64,000 bases of DNA from Streptomyces lichenis. GTDB taxonomy: Bacteria; Actinomycetota; Actinomycetes; Streptomycetales; Streptomycetaceae. Below, piece by piece: positions 24,102 to 32,446 of the stretch. Within the stretch, counting starts at the first letter, position 1. Each line of letters starts with the position of its first letter. The stretch lies in the NCBI RefSeq assembly GCF_023218175.1, contig NZ_JALPTH010000019.1, forward strand, positions 1 to 64,000, written 5' to 3'. Made by a program: the position numbers and the translations under genes. Under the pieces are notes generated by a model that was not told where the DNA came from, searched no databases, and saw nothing but the letters and a program-made list of their open reading frames with translations.

Positions 24102-25607
24102 GTGACCCCGTCCGTCAGCCCGTCCGGCCCGACCACCCCGGCCGGGCGTACCGGCCCCGCCCGGTCCGGACCCTCCGGCGGCCCCCGCAGGCGCCCGCGG
24201 GTGGTGATCGTGGGGGCCGGGTTCGCCGGCTACCAGACCGCCCGCCACCTCAGCCGCACCCTGCGCGGCCGTGCCGAGATCGTCCTGCTCAACCCCACCG
24301 ACTACTTCCTCTACCTGCCGCTGCTGCCGCAGGTCACCGCCGGTGTCCTGGAGGCCAGGCGGGTCACCGTCTCGCTGCCCGGCACCCTGCGCCAGGTGCG
24401 GCTGGTGCTCGGCCAGGCCGAGCGGGTGGACCTGGCCGCGCGTACCGTCCACTACAGCGACCCCGAGGGCGGGGAAGGCGAGCTGACCTACGACCGGCTG
24501 GTGCTCGCCGTCGGCAGTGTCAGCAAGCTGCTGCCCATCCCGGGCGTCGCCGAACACGCCACCGGCTTCCGCGGACTGCCCGAGGCGCTGTACCTGCGCG
24601 ACCACATCACCCGCCAGATCGAGCTGGCCGGCTACTGCGGCGACCCCGCCGAGTGCGCCGCCCGCTCCACCTTCGTGGTGGTGGGCGCCGGCTACACCGG
24701 CACCGAACTGGCCGCCCACGGCAAGATGTTCACCGACGCGCTGGTGCGCAAGCAGCCCGGCTGGCCGCGCGGGGTCAAGCCCCGGTGGATGCTGCTCGAC
24801 GTGGCCGACCGGGTCCTGCCCGGGCTGAGCGAACGCCTCGCCAGGACCGCCGACGAGGTGCTGCGCGAGCGCGGGGTGGACGTCCGGGTGAAGACCTCCG
24901 TGAAGGAGTCCACCAAGGACGGCGTACTGCTGGACACCGGGGAGTTCGTGGACACCCGCACCCTCATCTGGTGCGTCGGCGTCCGTCCCGACCCGCTCGT
25001 CTCCCTGCTGGACCTGCCCACCGAGAAAGGCCGGCTGGTGGTCACCCCGCAGCTCGGCGTGCCCGGCCATCCGGAGGTCTTCGCCTGCGGTGACGCCGCC
25101 GCCGTCCCGGACCTGACCCGGCCCGGTGAGTTCACCCCGATGACCGCCCAGCACGCCTCCCGCCAGGGCAAGGTGGCCGCCCGCAACGTGGCCGCCTCCC
25201 TCGGCCTGGGCACCCCGGTCGCCTACCGCCACAACGACCTGGGCTTCGCGGTGGACCTCGGCGGGGTGAAGGCGGCCGCCAACCCGATGGGCGTCCCGCT
25301 GTCCGGCCCGGTCGCCGGCGCCGTCACCCGCGGCTACCACCTGGCCGCCATGCCCGGCAACCGGGTGCGGGTCGCCGCCGACTGGCTGCTGGACGCGGCA
25401 CTGCCCCGCCAGGCCGTCCAGCTCGGGCTGCTGCGCTCCTGGCAGGTCCCGCTGGACACCGCCTCGCCCGAGCTCGTCCACACCCCGGGCGCGCCGGGCA
25501 CCTCCGGCACCCACGAAAACTCCGGCACGTCCGGGAACACGTCGTCCGGGAACACGTCTGGGAACACGTCTGGGAACACGCCCGGAAGCACCTCCGGAAA
25601 GGAGTGA
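24102..25607 (+). CDS. NAD(P)/FAD-dependent oxidoreductase, type II NADH dehydrogenase
   Basis: A 501-residue flavoprotein with two Rossmann motifs: FAD-binding VVIVGAGFAGYQTARHL (about 36-52) and NAD-binding FVVVGAGYTGTELAAHG (about 193-209), the FACGDAAAVPD FAD contact, and a C-terminal membrane-associating region. It matches NDH-2, which passes electrons from NADH to quinone without proton pumping. The GTG at 24102 is taken as the start since GGAGG precedes it; upstream in-frame sequence is low-complexity. The last 35 residues are a Ser/Gly/Asn/Thr repeat (SGNTSGNTSGNT). The transketolase ATG lies 1 bp after its stop. Confidence 0.9.
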   Translation: MTPSVSPSGPTTPAGRTGPARSGPSGGPRRRPRVVIVGAGFAGYQTARHLSRTLRGRAEIVLLNPTDYFLYLPLLPQVTAGVLEARRVTVSLPGTLRQVRLVLGQAERVDLAARTVHYSDPEGGEGELTYDRLVLAVGSVSKLLPIPGVAEHATGFRGLPEALYLRDHITRQIELAGYCGDPAECAARSTFVVVGAGYTGTELAAHGKMFTDALVRKQPGWPRGVKPRWMLLDVADRVLPGLSERLARTADEVLRERGVDVRVKTSVKESTKDGVLLDTGEFVDTRTLIWCVGVRPDPLVSLLDLPTEKGRLVVTPQLGVPGHPEVFACGDAAAVPDLTRPGEFTPMTAQHASRQGKVAARNVAASLGLGTPVAYRHNDLGFAVDLGGVKAAANPMGVPLSGPVAGAVTRGYHLAAMPGNRVRVAADWLLDAALPRQAVQLGLLRSWQVPLDTASPELVHTPGAPGTSGTHENSGTSGNTSSGNTSGNTSGNTPGSTSGKE

Positions 25608-25608
25608 C

Positions 25609-27465
25609 ATGCACTACGAAGAACTGGCCGAACTCGGACAGCAGCTGAGGGTGGACGCGGTCCGCGCCGCCGACGCCGCCGGCTCCGGCCACCCGACGTC
25701 CTCGATGTCGGCGGCCGACCTCGGCGCGGTGCTCCTCGCCCACCATCTGCGGTTCGACTTCGACCACCCCGAGCACCCCGGCAACGACCGGTTCGTGCTC
25801 TCCAAGGGGCATGCCTCGCCGCTGCTGTACGCGATGTACAAGGCGGCCGGGGCGATCGGCGACGACGAGCTGCTGACCTTCCGCGAGCTCGGCAGCCGGC
25901 TGGAGGGGCACCCCACCCCCCGGCTGCCGTGGGTGGACAGCGCCACCGGCTCGCTCGGCCAGGGCCTGCCCGTCGGGGTCGGCATCGCCATGGCCGGCAA
26001 GCGGCTGGACGAGATCCCGTTCCGGGTCTACGTCCTCTCCGGCGACAGCGAGATGGCCGAGGGCTCGGTATGGGAGGCCGCCGAGGCCGCCTCGTACCAC
26101 CAGCTGGACAACCTCACGCTCATCGTGGACGTCAACCGGCTCGGCCAGCGCGGGCCCACCCGCGAGGGCCACGACCTGGACGCCTACGCCCGGCGGCTGC
26201 ACGCCTTCGGCTGGCACACCATCGAGGTCGACGGGCACGACGTGGAGGACGTGGACCGGGCCTTCGCCGAGGCGCGCTCCACCATCCGCCAGCCCACCGC
26301 CATCCTGGCCCGCACCCTCAAGGGCAAGGGCGTCAAGGCGGTGGAGGACCAGGAGGGCTTCCACGGCAAGCCGATCAAGGACGCCGAGGCCGCGATCGCC
26401 GAGCTCGGCGGCCCCCGTCACCTCCATGTGGAGGTGCGCAGGCCCGAGCAGGGGGTCAGCCAGTCCACCCTGGGCGGGAAGTCCGGCGGCGAGGTCGAGC
26501 TGCCGCGCTACGACATCGGCGACGAGGTGGCCACCCGTACCGCCTACGGGCACGCCCTGGAGGCCCTGGGCACGGCCCGCGCCGACGTGGTGGCGCTGGA
26601 CGGCGAGGTCGGCGACTCCACCCGTACCGAGTTCTTCGCCAAGGCCCACCCCGACCGGTACTTCGAGAGCTTCATCGCCGAGCAGCAGATGGTCGCCTCC
26701 GCGGTCGGGCTGCAGAGCCGCGGCTACCTCCCGTACGCCTGCTCCTTCGCCGCCTTCCTCACCCGGGCGCACGACTTCCTGCGGATGGCCGCGGTCAGCC
26801 AGGCCGGGATCAACATGGTCGGCTCGCACGCCGGGGTCGCCATCGGCCCGGACGGCCCATCCCAGATGGGCCTGGAGGACCTGGCGATGTTCCGGTCCAT
26901 CCACGGCAGCACGGTGCTCTACCCGAGCGACGCCAACCAGACCGCGAAGCTGATCGCCACCATGGCCGATCTGGACGGCATCCGCTATCTGCGCACCTCG
27001 CGCGGCGACACCCCGGTGATCTACGGCCCGGACGAGACCTTCCCGGTCGGCGGCAGCAAGGTGCTGCGCACCCATGGCGACGACGACCGGGCGGCCATCG
27101 TGGCGGCCGGCGTCACCGTGCACGAGGCGCTGAAGGCGGCCGACACCCTGGAGGAGTACGGCATCCCGGTCCGGGTCATCGACCTGTACTCGCTCAAGCC
27201 GGTGGACAAGGACACCCTCGACGACGCGGCCGCCGCCACCGGCTGCCTGCTCACCGTGGAGGACCACCACCCGGAGGGCGGGCTCGGCGACGCGGTCGCG
27301 GAGGCCTTCGCGGACGGGCGCCCGGCGCCCCGGCTGACCCGCCTCGCGGTACGGAACCTGCCGGCCTCGGCCTCCCCCGAGGAGCAGCTGCACGCCGCGG
27401 GCATCGACGCCGAGGCGATCACCGCCGCGGTGAAGCTGCTGGTGGAGCGGGTCGTCACGCCCTGA
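25609..27465 (+). CDS. Transketolase
   Basis: A 618-residue thiamine-diphosphate enzyme: SGHPTSSMSAADLGAVL at the start, the ThDP motif GDSEMAEGSVWEAAEAASYHQ followed by NRLGQRG (about 145-185), the catalytic FIAEQQMVASAVG with the essential glutamate, and a C-terminal transketolase domain. It transfers two-carbon units between sugar phosphates in the pentose phosphate pathway. It is of the shorter actinobacterial/mammal-like form rather than the 660-700 residue E. coli type. Start fixed by AAGGAG; coupled to the NADH dehydrogenase gene. A strong terminator follows. Confidence 0.93.
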   Translation: MHYEELAELGQQLRVDAVRAADAAGSGHPTSSMSAADLGAVLLAHHLRFDFDHPEHPGNDRFVLSKGHASPLLYAMYKAAGAIGDDELLTFRELGSRLEGHPTPRLPWVDSATGSLGQGLPVGVGIAMAGKRLDEIPFRVYVLSGDSEMAEGSVWEAAEAASYHQLDNLTLIVDVNRLGQRGPTREGHDLDAYARRLHAFGWHTIEVDGHDVEDVDRAFAEARSTIRQPTAILARTLKGKGVKAVEDQEGFHGKPIKDAEAAIAELGGPRHLHVEVRRPEQGVSQSTLGGKSGGEVELPRYDIGDEVATRTAYGHALEALGTARADVVALDGEVGDSTRTEFFAKAHPDRYFESFIAEQQMVASAVGLQSRGYLPYACSFAAFLTRAHDFLRMAAVSQAGINMVGSHAGVAIGPDGPSQMGLEDLAMFRSIHGSTVLYPSDANQTAKLIATMADLDGIRYLRTSRGDTPVIYGPDETFPVGGSKVLRTHGDDDRAAIVAAGVTVHEALKAADTLEEYGIPVRVIDLYSLKPVDKDTLDDAAAATGCLLTVEDHHPEGGLGDAVAEAFADGRPAPRLTRLAVRNLPASASPEEQLHAAGIDAEAITAAVKLLVERVVTP

Positions 27466-27491
27466 GGCCGCTCGCCTCCGTCGCGGGCACC

Positions 27492-27523
27492 GGCCCCGGA
27501 CCCTCTCGCGGGGGTCCGGGGCC
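27492..27523 (+). terminator. Intrinsic-type terminator after transketolase
   Basis: A perfect 12-bp stem, GGCCCCGGACCC (27492-27503) and GGGTCCGGGGCC (27512-27523) with an 8-base loop, 27 bp after the transketolase stop. No U-run follows, as usual for streptomycetes. Confidence 0.8.
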
Positions 27524-27541
27524 GACACGCGCCGCGCGGGC

Positions 27542-28291
27542 GTGACCGCGGTCCGGCGCGGGTACCCGGCGGCGATGAGCGCCCGCGGCAGCACCCGTAC
27601 CGGCACCGGTTCCAATACCGCTGGCACCGGCACCGGCACCGGCACCCGGACCGGTACCGGCTCCGGCACCCCGGTCCGTACGGTCCGGGCCGGTCGCCGG
27701 AGTGTGGAGGTGCTGATGCGGGAGCGCCACCCCGACGGCATCGACGGGCCCCGCTTCACGCAGAGGGACATGCCGGAGCACCATCCGGACCGGGTGCGCC
27801 GGGTGGAGGTGGCGCAGGAGGGCGGCACCGTCGTGCACACGGTCGCCGAGGACACCGCCACCCTGGTCCTCCTCGCCGGCCGGGCCGCCGTCGCCCCGCA
27901 CCGCTGGCACCTCGTCGTGGCGCTGGACGGCCGCTGCGACCATGACGAGGTACGGGGCTTCGCCCGCGAAGTGGCCGGCACCCTGGCCGAGGCGCACCCC
28001 GAGGAGCTGACCGCCGCCGCGCGCAAGGACGCCCGGGGCGGCTGGCTCCACCTGGACGTCCAGCGCAGCGGCTCCGCGCAGACCGCCGTCGCGCCCTACT
28101 CGGTGCGCGCCCGGCCCGGTGCCCCGTTGGCCACCCCGCTGACCTGCGCACAGCCGGACAAGCCGGGGACCCATGCCCGTCGCTGGACCGTGCACAACGT
28201 GCCGGAGCAGGCCCGTGCCCGCCCCTGGGGCCCGGCGCCCCGGGGCCGCTCGCCGGCACCGGCCCGCCGGAAGCCGGAAGCGCTGCGCTGA
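27542..28291 (+). pseudogene. Decayed LigD-type primase-polymerase (AEP) domain
   Basis: The open frame (249 codons) aligns in pieces with the polymerase domain of LigD-family NHEJ proteins: RHPDGIDGPRFTQRDMPEHH, then VVHTVAEDTATLVLLAG...VAPHRWH, then LVVALDGRCDHDEVRGFAREVAG, AARKDARGGWLHLDVQ and TAVAPYSVRARPGAPLATPL with a RRWTVHNVPE end. From family knowledge, the segment with the catalytic DLDP aspartates and the GSRGLH motif belongs between VAPHRWH and LVVALD; here it is missing in frame (junction near 27906), and part of the N-terminal region before RHPDGIDG is missing too. The N-terminal 40 residues are a Gly/Thr repeat. It probably has no polymerase activity. Start (GTG 27542 or ATG 27575) uncertain. 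Confidence 0.75.
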
Positions 28292-28409
28292 GGGCGGTGT
28301 CCGGGCCGGAAACGGGGGCAATCGATCACCCGTCCGGGTCGTTTCGGATCAAGCGTGGGCCAAGGGTTTGCGAGGCCATGGTCCGGCAACCAGAGGGAAC
28401 GAGGCTTCC

Positions 28410-28988
28410 ATGGCAGACACATCAGAAGAATCCCAGGCATCCGGCAGAGACCGGGACGACACCGACGAGGGCGACACCCCGGAAGAGGAGGGCGCCCGCA
28501 GGCCGGCGGCGAAGAAGACCGCTGCCCGCAAGACCGCCGCCCGTAAGACCACTGCTCGAAAGACCACGGCTCGCAGGAGCACCGGCGGCAGCGGGGGCGG
28601 CACCAGCCGTACGAGGAAGAGCACCGCTGGCTCCACACGGTCCGCGGCCCGGGACGAGGACGCGGAACCGGACGAGCCGGAGGAGATCGAGGAGAACGAG
28701 GAGGCTCCGGAACCGGAGCCCCGCAAAAAGCCCAAGAAGGCCATGCAGATCGTCCGCGAGGCCGCCGCCCAGCTCAACGAGATGACCGGGCTGGAGGCCG
28801 AGTCGGTGTCCTCCTTCGAGCGCACCGACGACGGCTGGACGGTGCACGTCGAGGTGCTGGAGCTGGCCCGGGTCCCCGAGACCATGAGCCTGCTCGCCAC
28901 CTATCTGGTGCAGCTCGACGAGGACGGCGATCTGACCGGATACAAGCGCGTCCGCCGCTATGAACGCGGCCGGGCGGACCGCTCCTAG
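28410..28988 (+). CDS. gvpO: Gas vesicle protein GvpO with Lys/Ala-rich extension (cluster 2)
   Basis: A 192-residue protein. The C-terminal 85 residues are the GvpO domain ([61 protein letters not shown]). The first 105 residues are unlike cluster 1: an acidic start, then [20 protein letters not shown], a histone H1-like basic repeat, then an acidic stretch and the basic [11 protein letters not shown] at 28410 follows GAGGGAACGAGG. It opens the plus-strand cluster; 14 bp separate it from gvpA. Confidence 0.93.
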   Translation: MADTSEESQASGRDRDDTDEGDTPEEEGARRPAAKKTAARKTAARKTTARKTTARRSTGGSGGGTSRTRKSTAGSTRSAARDEDAEPDEPEEIEENEEAPEPEPRKKPKKAMQIVREAAAQLNEMTGLEAESVSSFERTDDGWTVHVEVLELARVPETMSLLATYLVQLDEDGDLTGYKRVRRYERGRADRS

Positions 28989-29002
28989 GGAGGGAGAACG
29001 AC

Positions 29003-29407
29003 ATGTCAGTGGTTCCCGCACAGCAGAGCGGCGGCGGAGGCGGCAGCAGCGGCCTCTACGACGTCCTGGAACTGGTTCTCGACCGGGGCCTGGTGATCGA
29101 CGCGTTCGTCCGGGTCTCCCTGGTCGGCATCGAGATCCTGAAGATCGACGTCCGGGTGGTCGTGGCGAGTGTCGACACCTACCTCCGCTTCGCCGAGGCC
29201 TGCAACCGCCTCGACCTGGAGTCCGGGCGCAAGGCCCCGGCCCAGCTCCCCGACATCGTGGAGGGCCTGACCGAGGGCGGCGCCCGCGGCAAGTCCAAGG
29301 GAGCGCTCTCCGGAGCCGCCGAGACCATATCCGGCGCCCTGAAGTCCGGCTCGTCCGAGCGCAGCAGCAGCCGCACGTCCCGTAAGAAGGAGGAGGAGAC
29401 CGAGTGA
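29003..29407 (+). CDS. gvpA: Gas vesicle structural protein GvpA (cluster 2)
   Basis: A 134-residue shell protein, core [20 protein letters not shown] then [32 protein letters not shown] (about 14-70), followed by the [10 protein letters not shown] region and a short Ser/Lys-rich end. A GGGAGGGAG site precedes the ATG. Its core is almost identical to the cluster 1 protein, and bases 29110-29181 are identical at DNA level. It lacks the 45-residue charged tail of cluster 1 GvpA. The stop overlaps the gvpF GTG. Confidence 0.96.
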   Translation: MSVVPAQQSGGGGGSSGLYDVLELVLDRGLVIDAFVRVSLVGIEILKIDVRVVVASVDTYLRFAEACNRLDLESGRKAPAQLPDIVEGLTEGGARGKSKGALSGAAETISGALKSGSSERSSSRTSRKKEEETE

Positions 29408-30129
29408 GCACCTATGTCTACGGGATCGCGCGCAGTTCGCACCCCGGTCTGCCGGAGAAGCTCGGCGGCGTCGGGGAGCCGGCGCAGCCCGTGCGGGTCC
29501 TGACCCGGGGCGACCTGGTGGCGCTGGTCAGCGACGCGCCCGACAGCCTGCGCCCCAAGCGGCGCGATCTGCTGGCCCACCAGAACGTGCTGGCCGAGGC
29601 CGGCGCCGGGGGCTCGGTGCTGCCCATGCGGTTCGGCGGCGTCTCGCCCGACGACGACACCGTGCTGTCGGTGCTGGGCGAGCGCGAGGCCCACTACCTG
29701 GAGCGGCTGGACGCGCTGGACAACAAGGTCGAGTACAACGTCAAGGCCAGCCACGACGAGGAGTCCGTCCTCCACCAGGTGCTGGCCGACGACCCCGACC
29801 TGCGGGCGCTCAGCGAGGCCAACCGGGCCGCCGGCGGCGGCAGCTACGACCAGAAGCTGGCCCTCGGCGAGCGGGTGGTGGCCGCCGTCCAGCAGCGCGA
29901 GGCGCGCGACGCGGTCCTGGTCCAGCAGGCCCTGGAGGCCACCGCGGCCGACGTCAAGCCCGGACCGGAGAGCGGCGGCTGGCTTGCCAACATCTCCTTC
30001 CTGGTGGACCGCGACCGCTCCGACGCCTTCGTCAACGCGGTGGACGAGCTGAAGCAGGCCAACCCGCACCTGGTCCTCACCGTCAACGGGCCGCTGCCGC
30101 CGTACAGCTTCGTCGAATCGGAAGGGTGA
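29404..30129 (+). CDS. gvpF: Gas vesicle protein GvpF (cluster 2)
   Basis: A 241-residue GvpF/L-family protein, starting at a GTG that overlaps the gvpA stop (GTGA). It has [11 protein letters not shown] at the start, [21 protein letters not shown], and ends [19 protein letters not shown]. The middle contains a longer helical region than the cluster 1 copy (about 120-190). It should chaperone GvpA during vesicle growth. Confidence 0.95.
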   Translation: MSTYVYGIARSSHPGLPEKLGGVGEPAQPVRVLTRGDLVALVSDAPDSLRPKRRDLLAHQNVLAEAGAGGSVLPMRFGGVSPDDDTVLSVLGEREAHYLERLDALDNKVEYNVKASHDEESVLHQVLADDPDLRALSEANRAAGGGSYDQKLALGERVVAAVQQREARDAVLVQQALEATAADVKPGPESGGWLANISFLVDRDRSDAFVNAVDELKQANPHLVLTVNGPLPPYSFVESEG

Positions 30130-30135
30130 TCCCGC

Positions 30136-30372
30136 ATGGGCCTGCTGGGAGAACTGCTGCTCCTGCCGGCGGCGCCCGCGCGCGGCACCGTCTGGGTGCT
30201 GCGCCAGGTGATGGCGGAGGCGGAGCGGCAGTACTACGACCCCTCCGCCATCCAGCGTGAACTCGCCCGGCTCTCCGACCGGCTGGACGCCGGGGAGATC
30301 ACCGAGGAGGAGTTCGACCGGCTTGAGGACGACCTCCTCGACCGGCTTGAGAAGGGACCCCCGAACCGATGA
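30136..30372 (+). CDS. gvpG: Gas vesicle protein GvpG (cluster 2)
   Basis: A 78-residue GvpG: hydrophobic start LLGELLLLPAAPARGTVWVL, AERQYYDPSAIQREL and the helical EITEEEFDRLEDDLLDRLEKG. Six bases separate it from gvpF; its stop overlaps the gvpJ ATG by 4 bp. In cluster 1 gvpG is followed by gvpY/Z, here directly by gvpJ. Confidence 0.94.
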   Translation: MGLLGELLLLPAAPARGTVWVLRQVMAEAERQYYDPSAIQRELARLSDRLDAGEITEEEFDRLEDDLLDRLEKGPPNR

Positions 30373-30710
30373 CCATGCCCGCCCCGCGGCCCTCCGCCTC
30401 GATGGCCTACCAGCCGGACGGCGGCGGCGCCAACCTCGCCGACATCCTGGAACGCGTCCTGGACAAGGGCGTGGTGATCGCCGGCGACATCAAGATCAAC
30501 CTGCTGGACATCGAGCTGCTGACCATCAAGCTCCGGCTGGTGGTCGCCTCGGTGGAGCGCGCCAAGGAGATGGGCATCGACTGGTGGGAGAGCGACCCCT
30601 CGCTCTCCTCCCGTGCCCGCCAGGGCGAACTGGCTCGGGAGAACGCCGAGTTGCAGCGGCGCATCGCCGAACTGGAAGAGCGCGCCGAACTGGAGGAGCG
30701 CAACGCATGA
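30369..30710 (+). CDS. gvpJ: Gas vesicle protein GvpJ (cluster 2)
   Basis: A 113-residue GvpA-family protein: NLADILERVLDKGVVIAGDI then KINLLDIELLTIKLRLVVASVE, followed by KEMGIDWWESDPSLSSRARQG and a short coiled coil (ENAELQRRIAELEERAELEER). It is the compact form of the protein; the cluster 1 copy adds about 120 charged residues at this point. Overlaps gvpG and gvpL by 4 bp each. Confidence 0.95.
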   Translation: MTMPAPRPSASMAYQPDGGGANLADILERVLDKGVVIAGDIKINLLDIELLTIKLRLVVASVERAKEMGIDWWESDPSLSSRARQGELARENAELQRRIAELEERAELEERNA

Positions 30711-31666
30711 GCACCGCCGCCCCCGACCTGCGGTATGTCTACGCGGTCACCCGGCCCTTCGACGGCGTCCCGCCGGAGGGCGTCCGGGGCATCTCCGGGC
30801 AGCCGCCGAAGCTGGTGCGCCATGGCGACCTGGTCGCCGTGGTGGACCCGGTGCCGGCCGCCGACTTCGAGGAGGGGCCGCTCAAGGCCCGCCTGGAGGA
30901 CCTGGACTGGCTCGCCGCCACCGCGCGCGCCCATGACGCGGTGATAGCCGCGCTGGCCACGGTGACCTGCCCGGTGCCGCTGCGGCTGGCCACCGTCTGC
31001 CGCGACGACAGCGGGGTGCGGCGGCTGCTGGAGGAGGGCGGCGAGCGCTTCGAGCGCGCCCTCACCCGGCTGGACGGCCGGCTGGAGTGGGGCGTCAAGG
31101 TGTACGCGGAGCAGCCCGCGCCCGCGGCCGGGGCGGCGCCCGAGCGGGCCCCGGCCGGCGGCCAGGCCCGCGGCAGTGGACGGGACTACCTGCGCCGCCG
31201 GATGGAGGCACGCCGCAGCCGCGAGGCCGACTGGGGCCGGGCCGACGCGCTGAGCCGCCGGCTGCACGCCGAGCTGTCCGCGCAGGCGGAGGCGGCCGCC
31301 CTGCACCGCCCCCAGGACGCCAAGCTCTCCGGGGTCCCCGGGGTGAACGTGCTGAACGCCGCGTACCTGGTGGACCGGGCCCGCGGCCAGGAGTTCGCCG
31401 ACCTGGTCCAGGGCTACGCCGAGGAGGGCGTCCAGGTCCGGCTGACCGGACCCTGGGTCCCGTACTCCTTCGCCGGCATCGGCGACGAGGAGCAGCCGGT
31501 CGGCGGTGGGGCGGAGCCGGCCGCCGGTGGCGCACAGTCGTCCGCTGGTGGCGCGGAGCCCGAGCCGGGCCCGAGCGCCGAGCCGACCGCCGGTGGCGCG
31601 GTGCCGGCCGCCGGTGCCGGTGACCGTGGCGGTGACGGGGCCGGTCCCGAGGCGGTACGCGGATGA
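30707..31666 (+). CDS. gvpL: Gas vesicle protein GvpL (cluster 2)
   Basis: A 319-residue GvpL/F-family protein: RYVYAVTRPFDG at the start, CPVPLRLATVCRDDSGVRRLL in the middle, and VQVRLTGPWVPYSFAGIGDE at about 250-265. After this conserved end comes a 55-residue Gly/Ala/Glu/Pro repeat (variants of AEPAAGGAQSSAGG). The cluster 1 GvpL stops soon after the same motif. Overlaps gvpJ and gvpS by 4 bp. Confidence 0.94.
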   Translation: MSTAAPDLRYVYAVTRPFDGVPPEGVRGISGQPPKLVRHGDLVAVVDPVPAADFEEGPLKARLEDLDWLAATARAHDAVIAALATVTCPVPLRLATVCRDDSGVRRLLEEGGERFERALTRLDGRLEWGVKVYAEQPAPAAGAAPERAPAGGQARGSGRDYLRRRMEARRSREADWGRADALSRRLHAELSAQAEAAALHRPQDAKLSGVPGVNVLNAAYLVDRARGQEFADLVQGYAEEGVQVRLTGPWVPYSFAGIGDEEQPVGGGAEPAAGGAQSSAGGAEPEPGPSAEPTAGGAVPAAGAGDRGGDGAGPEAVRG

Positions 31667-31875
31667 GCGCGCCCATGGGGCCGGTGTCGGCCTCCCCGCT
31701 CGCCGAACGCCGGATCGCCCTGGTCGACCTGCTGGACCGGCTGCTGGCCGGCGGGGTGGTGCTCACCGGCGACCTGACCCTGAGCATCGCCGACGTGGAC
31801 CTGGTCCGGGTCGACCTCAGGGCGCTGATCAGCTCGGTCAACGAGAACGTGCCCTCCCCGTTCGAGGTGCGCTGA
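31663..31875 (+). CDS. gvpS: Gas vesicle protein GvpS (cluster 2)
   Basis: A 70-residue minimal GvpA-family protein: RRIALVDLLDRLLAGGVVLTGD then LTLSIADVDLVRVDLRALISS. No N-terminal Pro/Tyr extension, unlike cluster 1. Its TGA overlaps the gvpK ATG (TGATG). Confidence 0.94.
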   Translation: MSAPMGPVSASPLAERRIALVDLLDRLLAGGVVLTGDLTLSIADVDLVRVDLRALISSVNENVPSPFEVR

Positions 31876-32228
31876 TGCGCGACGCCGAGCCCCCCTACGA
31901 CATCCCGCACGACACCTCCTACGACATCCCCTCCGCGGAGGAGCCCGAGCCGGACCCCACCGGCAAGCGCCGGGTGGAACTCGACCCGGACACGATCGAG
32001 CGCGACCTCGCCCGGCTGGTGCTCACCGTCATCGAACTGCTGCGCCAGCTCATGGAGCGCCAGGCGCTTCGGCGCGTCGAGGGCGGCACCCTCAGCGAGG
32101 ACCAGGAGGAGCGCATCGGGCTCACCCTGATGCTGCTGGAGGACCGGATGGAGCTGCTGCGCAGCCGCTTCGGCCTGAAGCCCGAGGACCTCAACATCGA
32201 CCTCGGCCCGCTGGGGCCGCTGCTCTGA
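31875..32228 (+). CDS. gvpK: Gas vesicle protein GvpK (cluster 2)
   Basis: A 117-residue GvpK: VELDPDTIERDLARLVLTVI, ELLRQLMERQALRRVEGG, then EERIGLTLMLLEDRMELLR and LKPEDLNIDLGPLGPLL at the end. It is the last gene of the plus-strand cluster and is followed by a strong terminator at 32262-32292. Confidence 0.96.
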   Translation: MRDAEPPYDIPHDTSYDIPSAEEPEPDPTGKRRVELDPDTIERDLARLVLTVIELLRQLMERQALRRVEGGTLSEDQEERIGLTLMLLEDRMELLRSRFGLKPEDLNIDLGPLGPLL

Positions 32229-32261
32229 CCCTGCACCGACCAGCGACCAGCAGGAAGCACC

Positions 32262-32292
32262 GTGAGCCCCGGCCGCCCAGGCCGGGGCTCAC
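32262..32292 (+). terminator. Terminator of gas-vesicle cluster 2
   Basis: Perfect 13-bp stem GTGAGCCCCGGCC / GGCCGGGGCTCAC with a 5-base loop (GCCCA), 33 bp after the gvpK stop. Confidence 0.85.
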
Positions 32293-32446
32293 CTCGTCTC
32301 CGGACACCGGGTACGGACACCGGGGGAACTTTTCGCGCGTCGGCCCGGCCCGGCGCGCGGCTCCGGGCAGATCAGCAGATCATCACTTCCGTGGCCGCCC
32401 GTCCCCGCCGCACGGCCGCCGGCAACGTGAAGGAAAGGCCCCCGCC

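Noticed and set aside
25324-28026. A 900-codon open frame on the minus strand over the transketolase gene
   Set aside because: Antisense shadow of transketolase and the NADH dehydrogenase end; no domain and skewed composition.
28321-28409. Possible SigB promoter (GTTT and GGGTTT) before gvpO of cluster 2
   Set aside because: The distance between the boxes is 29 bases (28345-28373), outside the 14-16 of the consensus; the nearer GCGT is 17 bases away. Not a good match.
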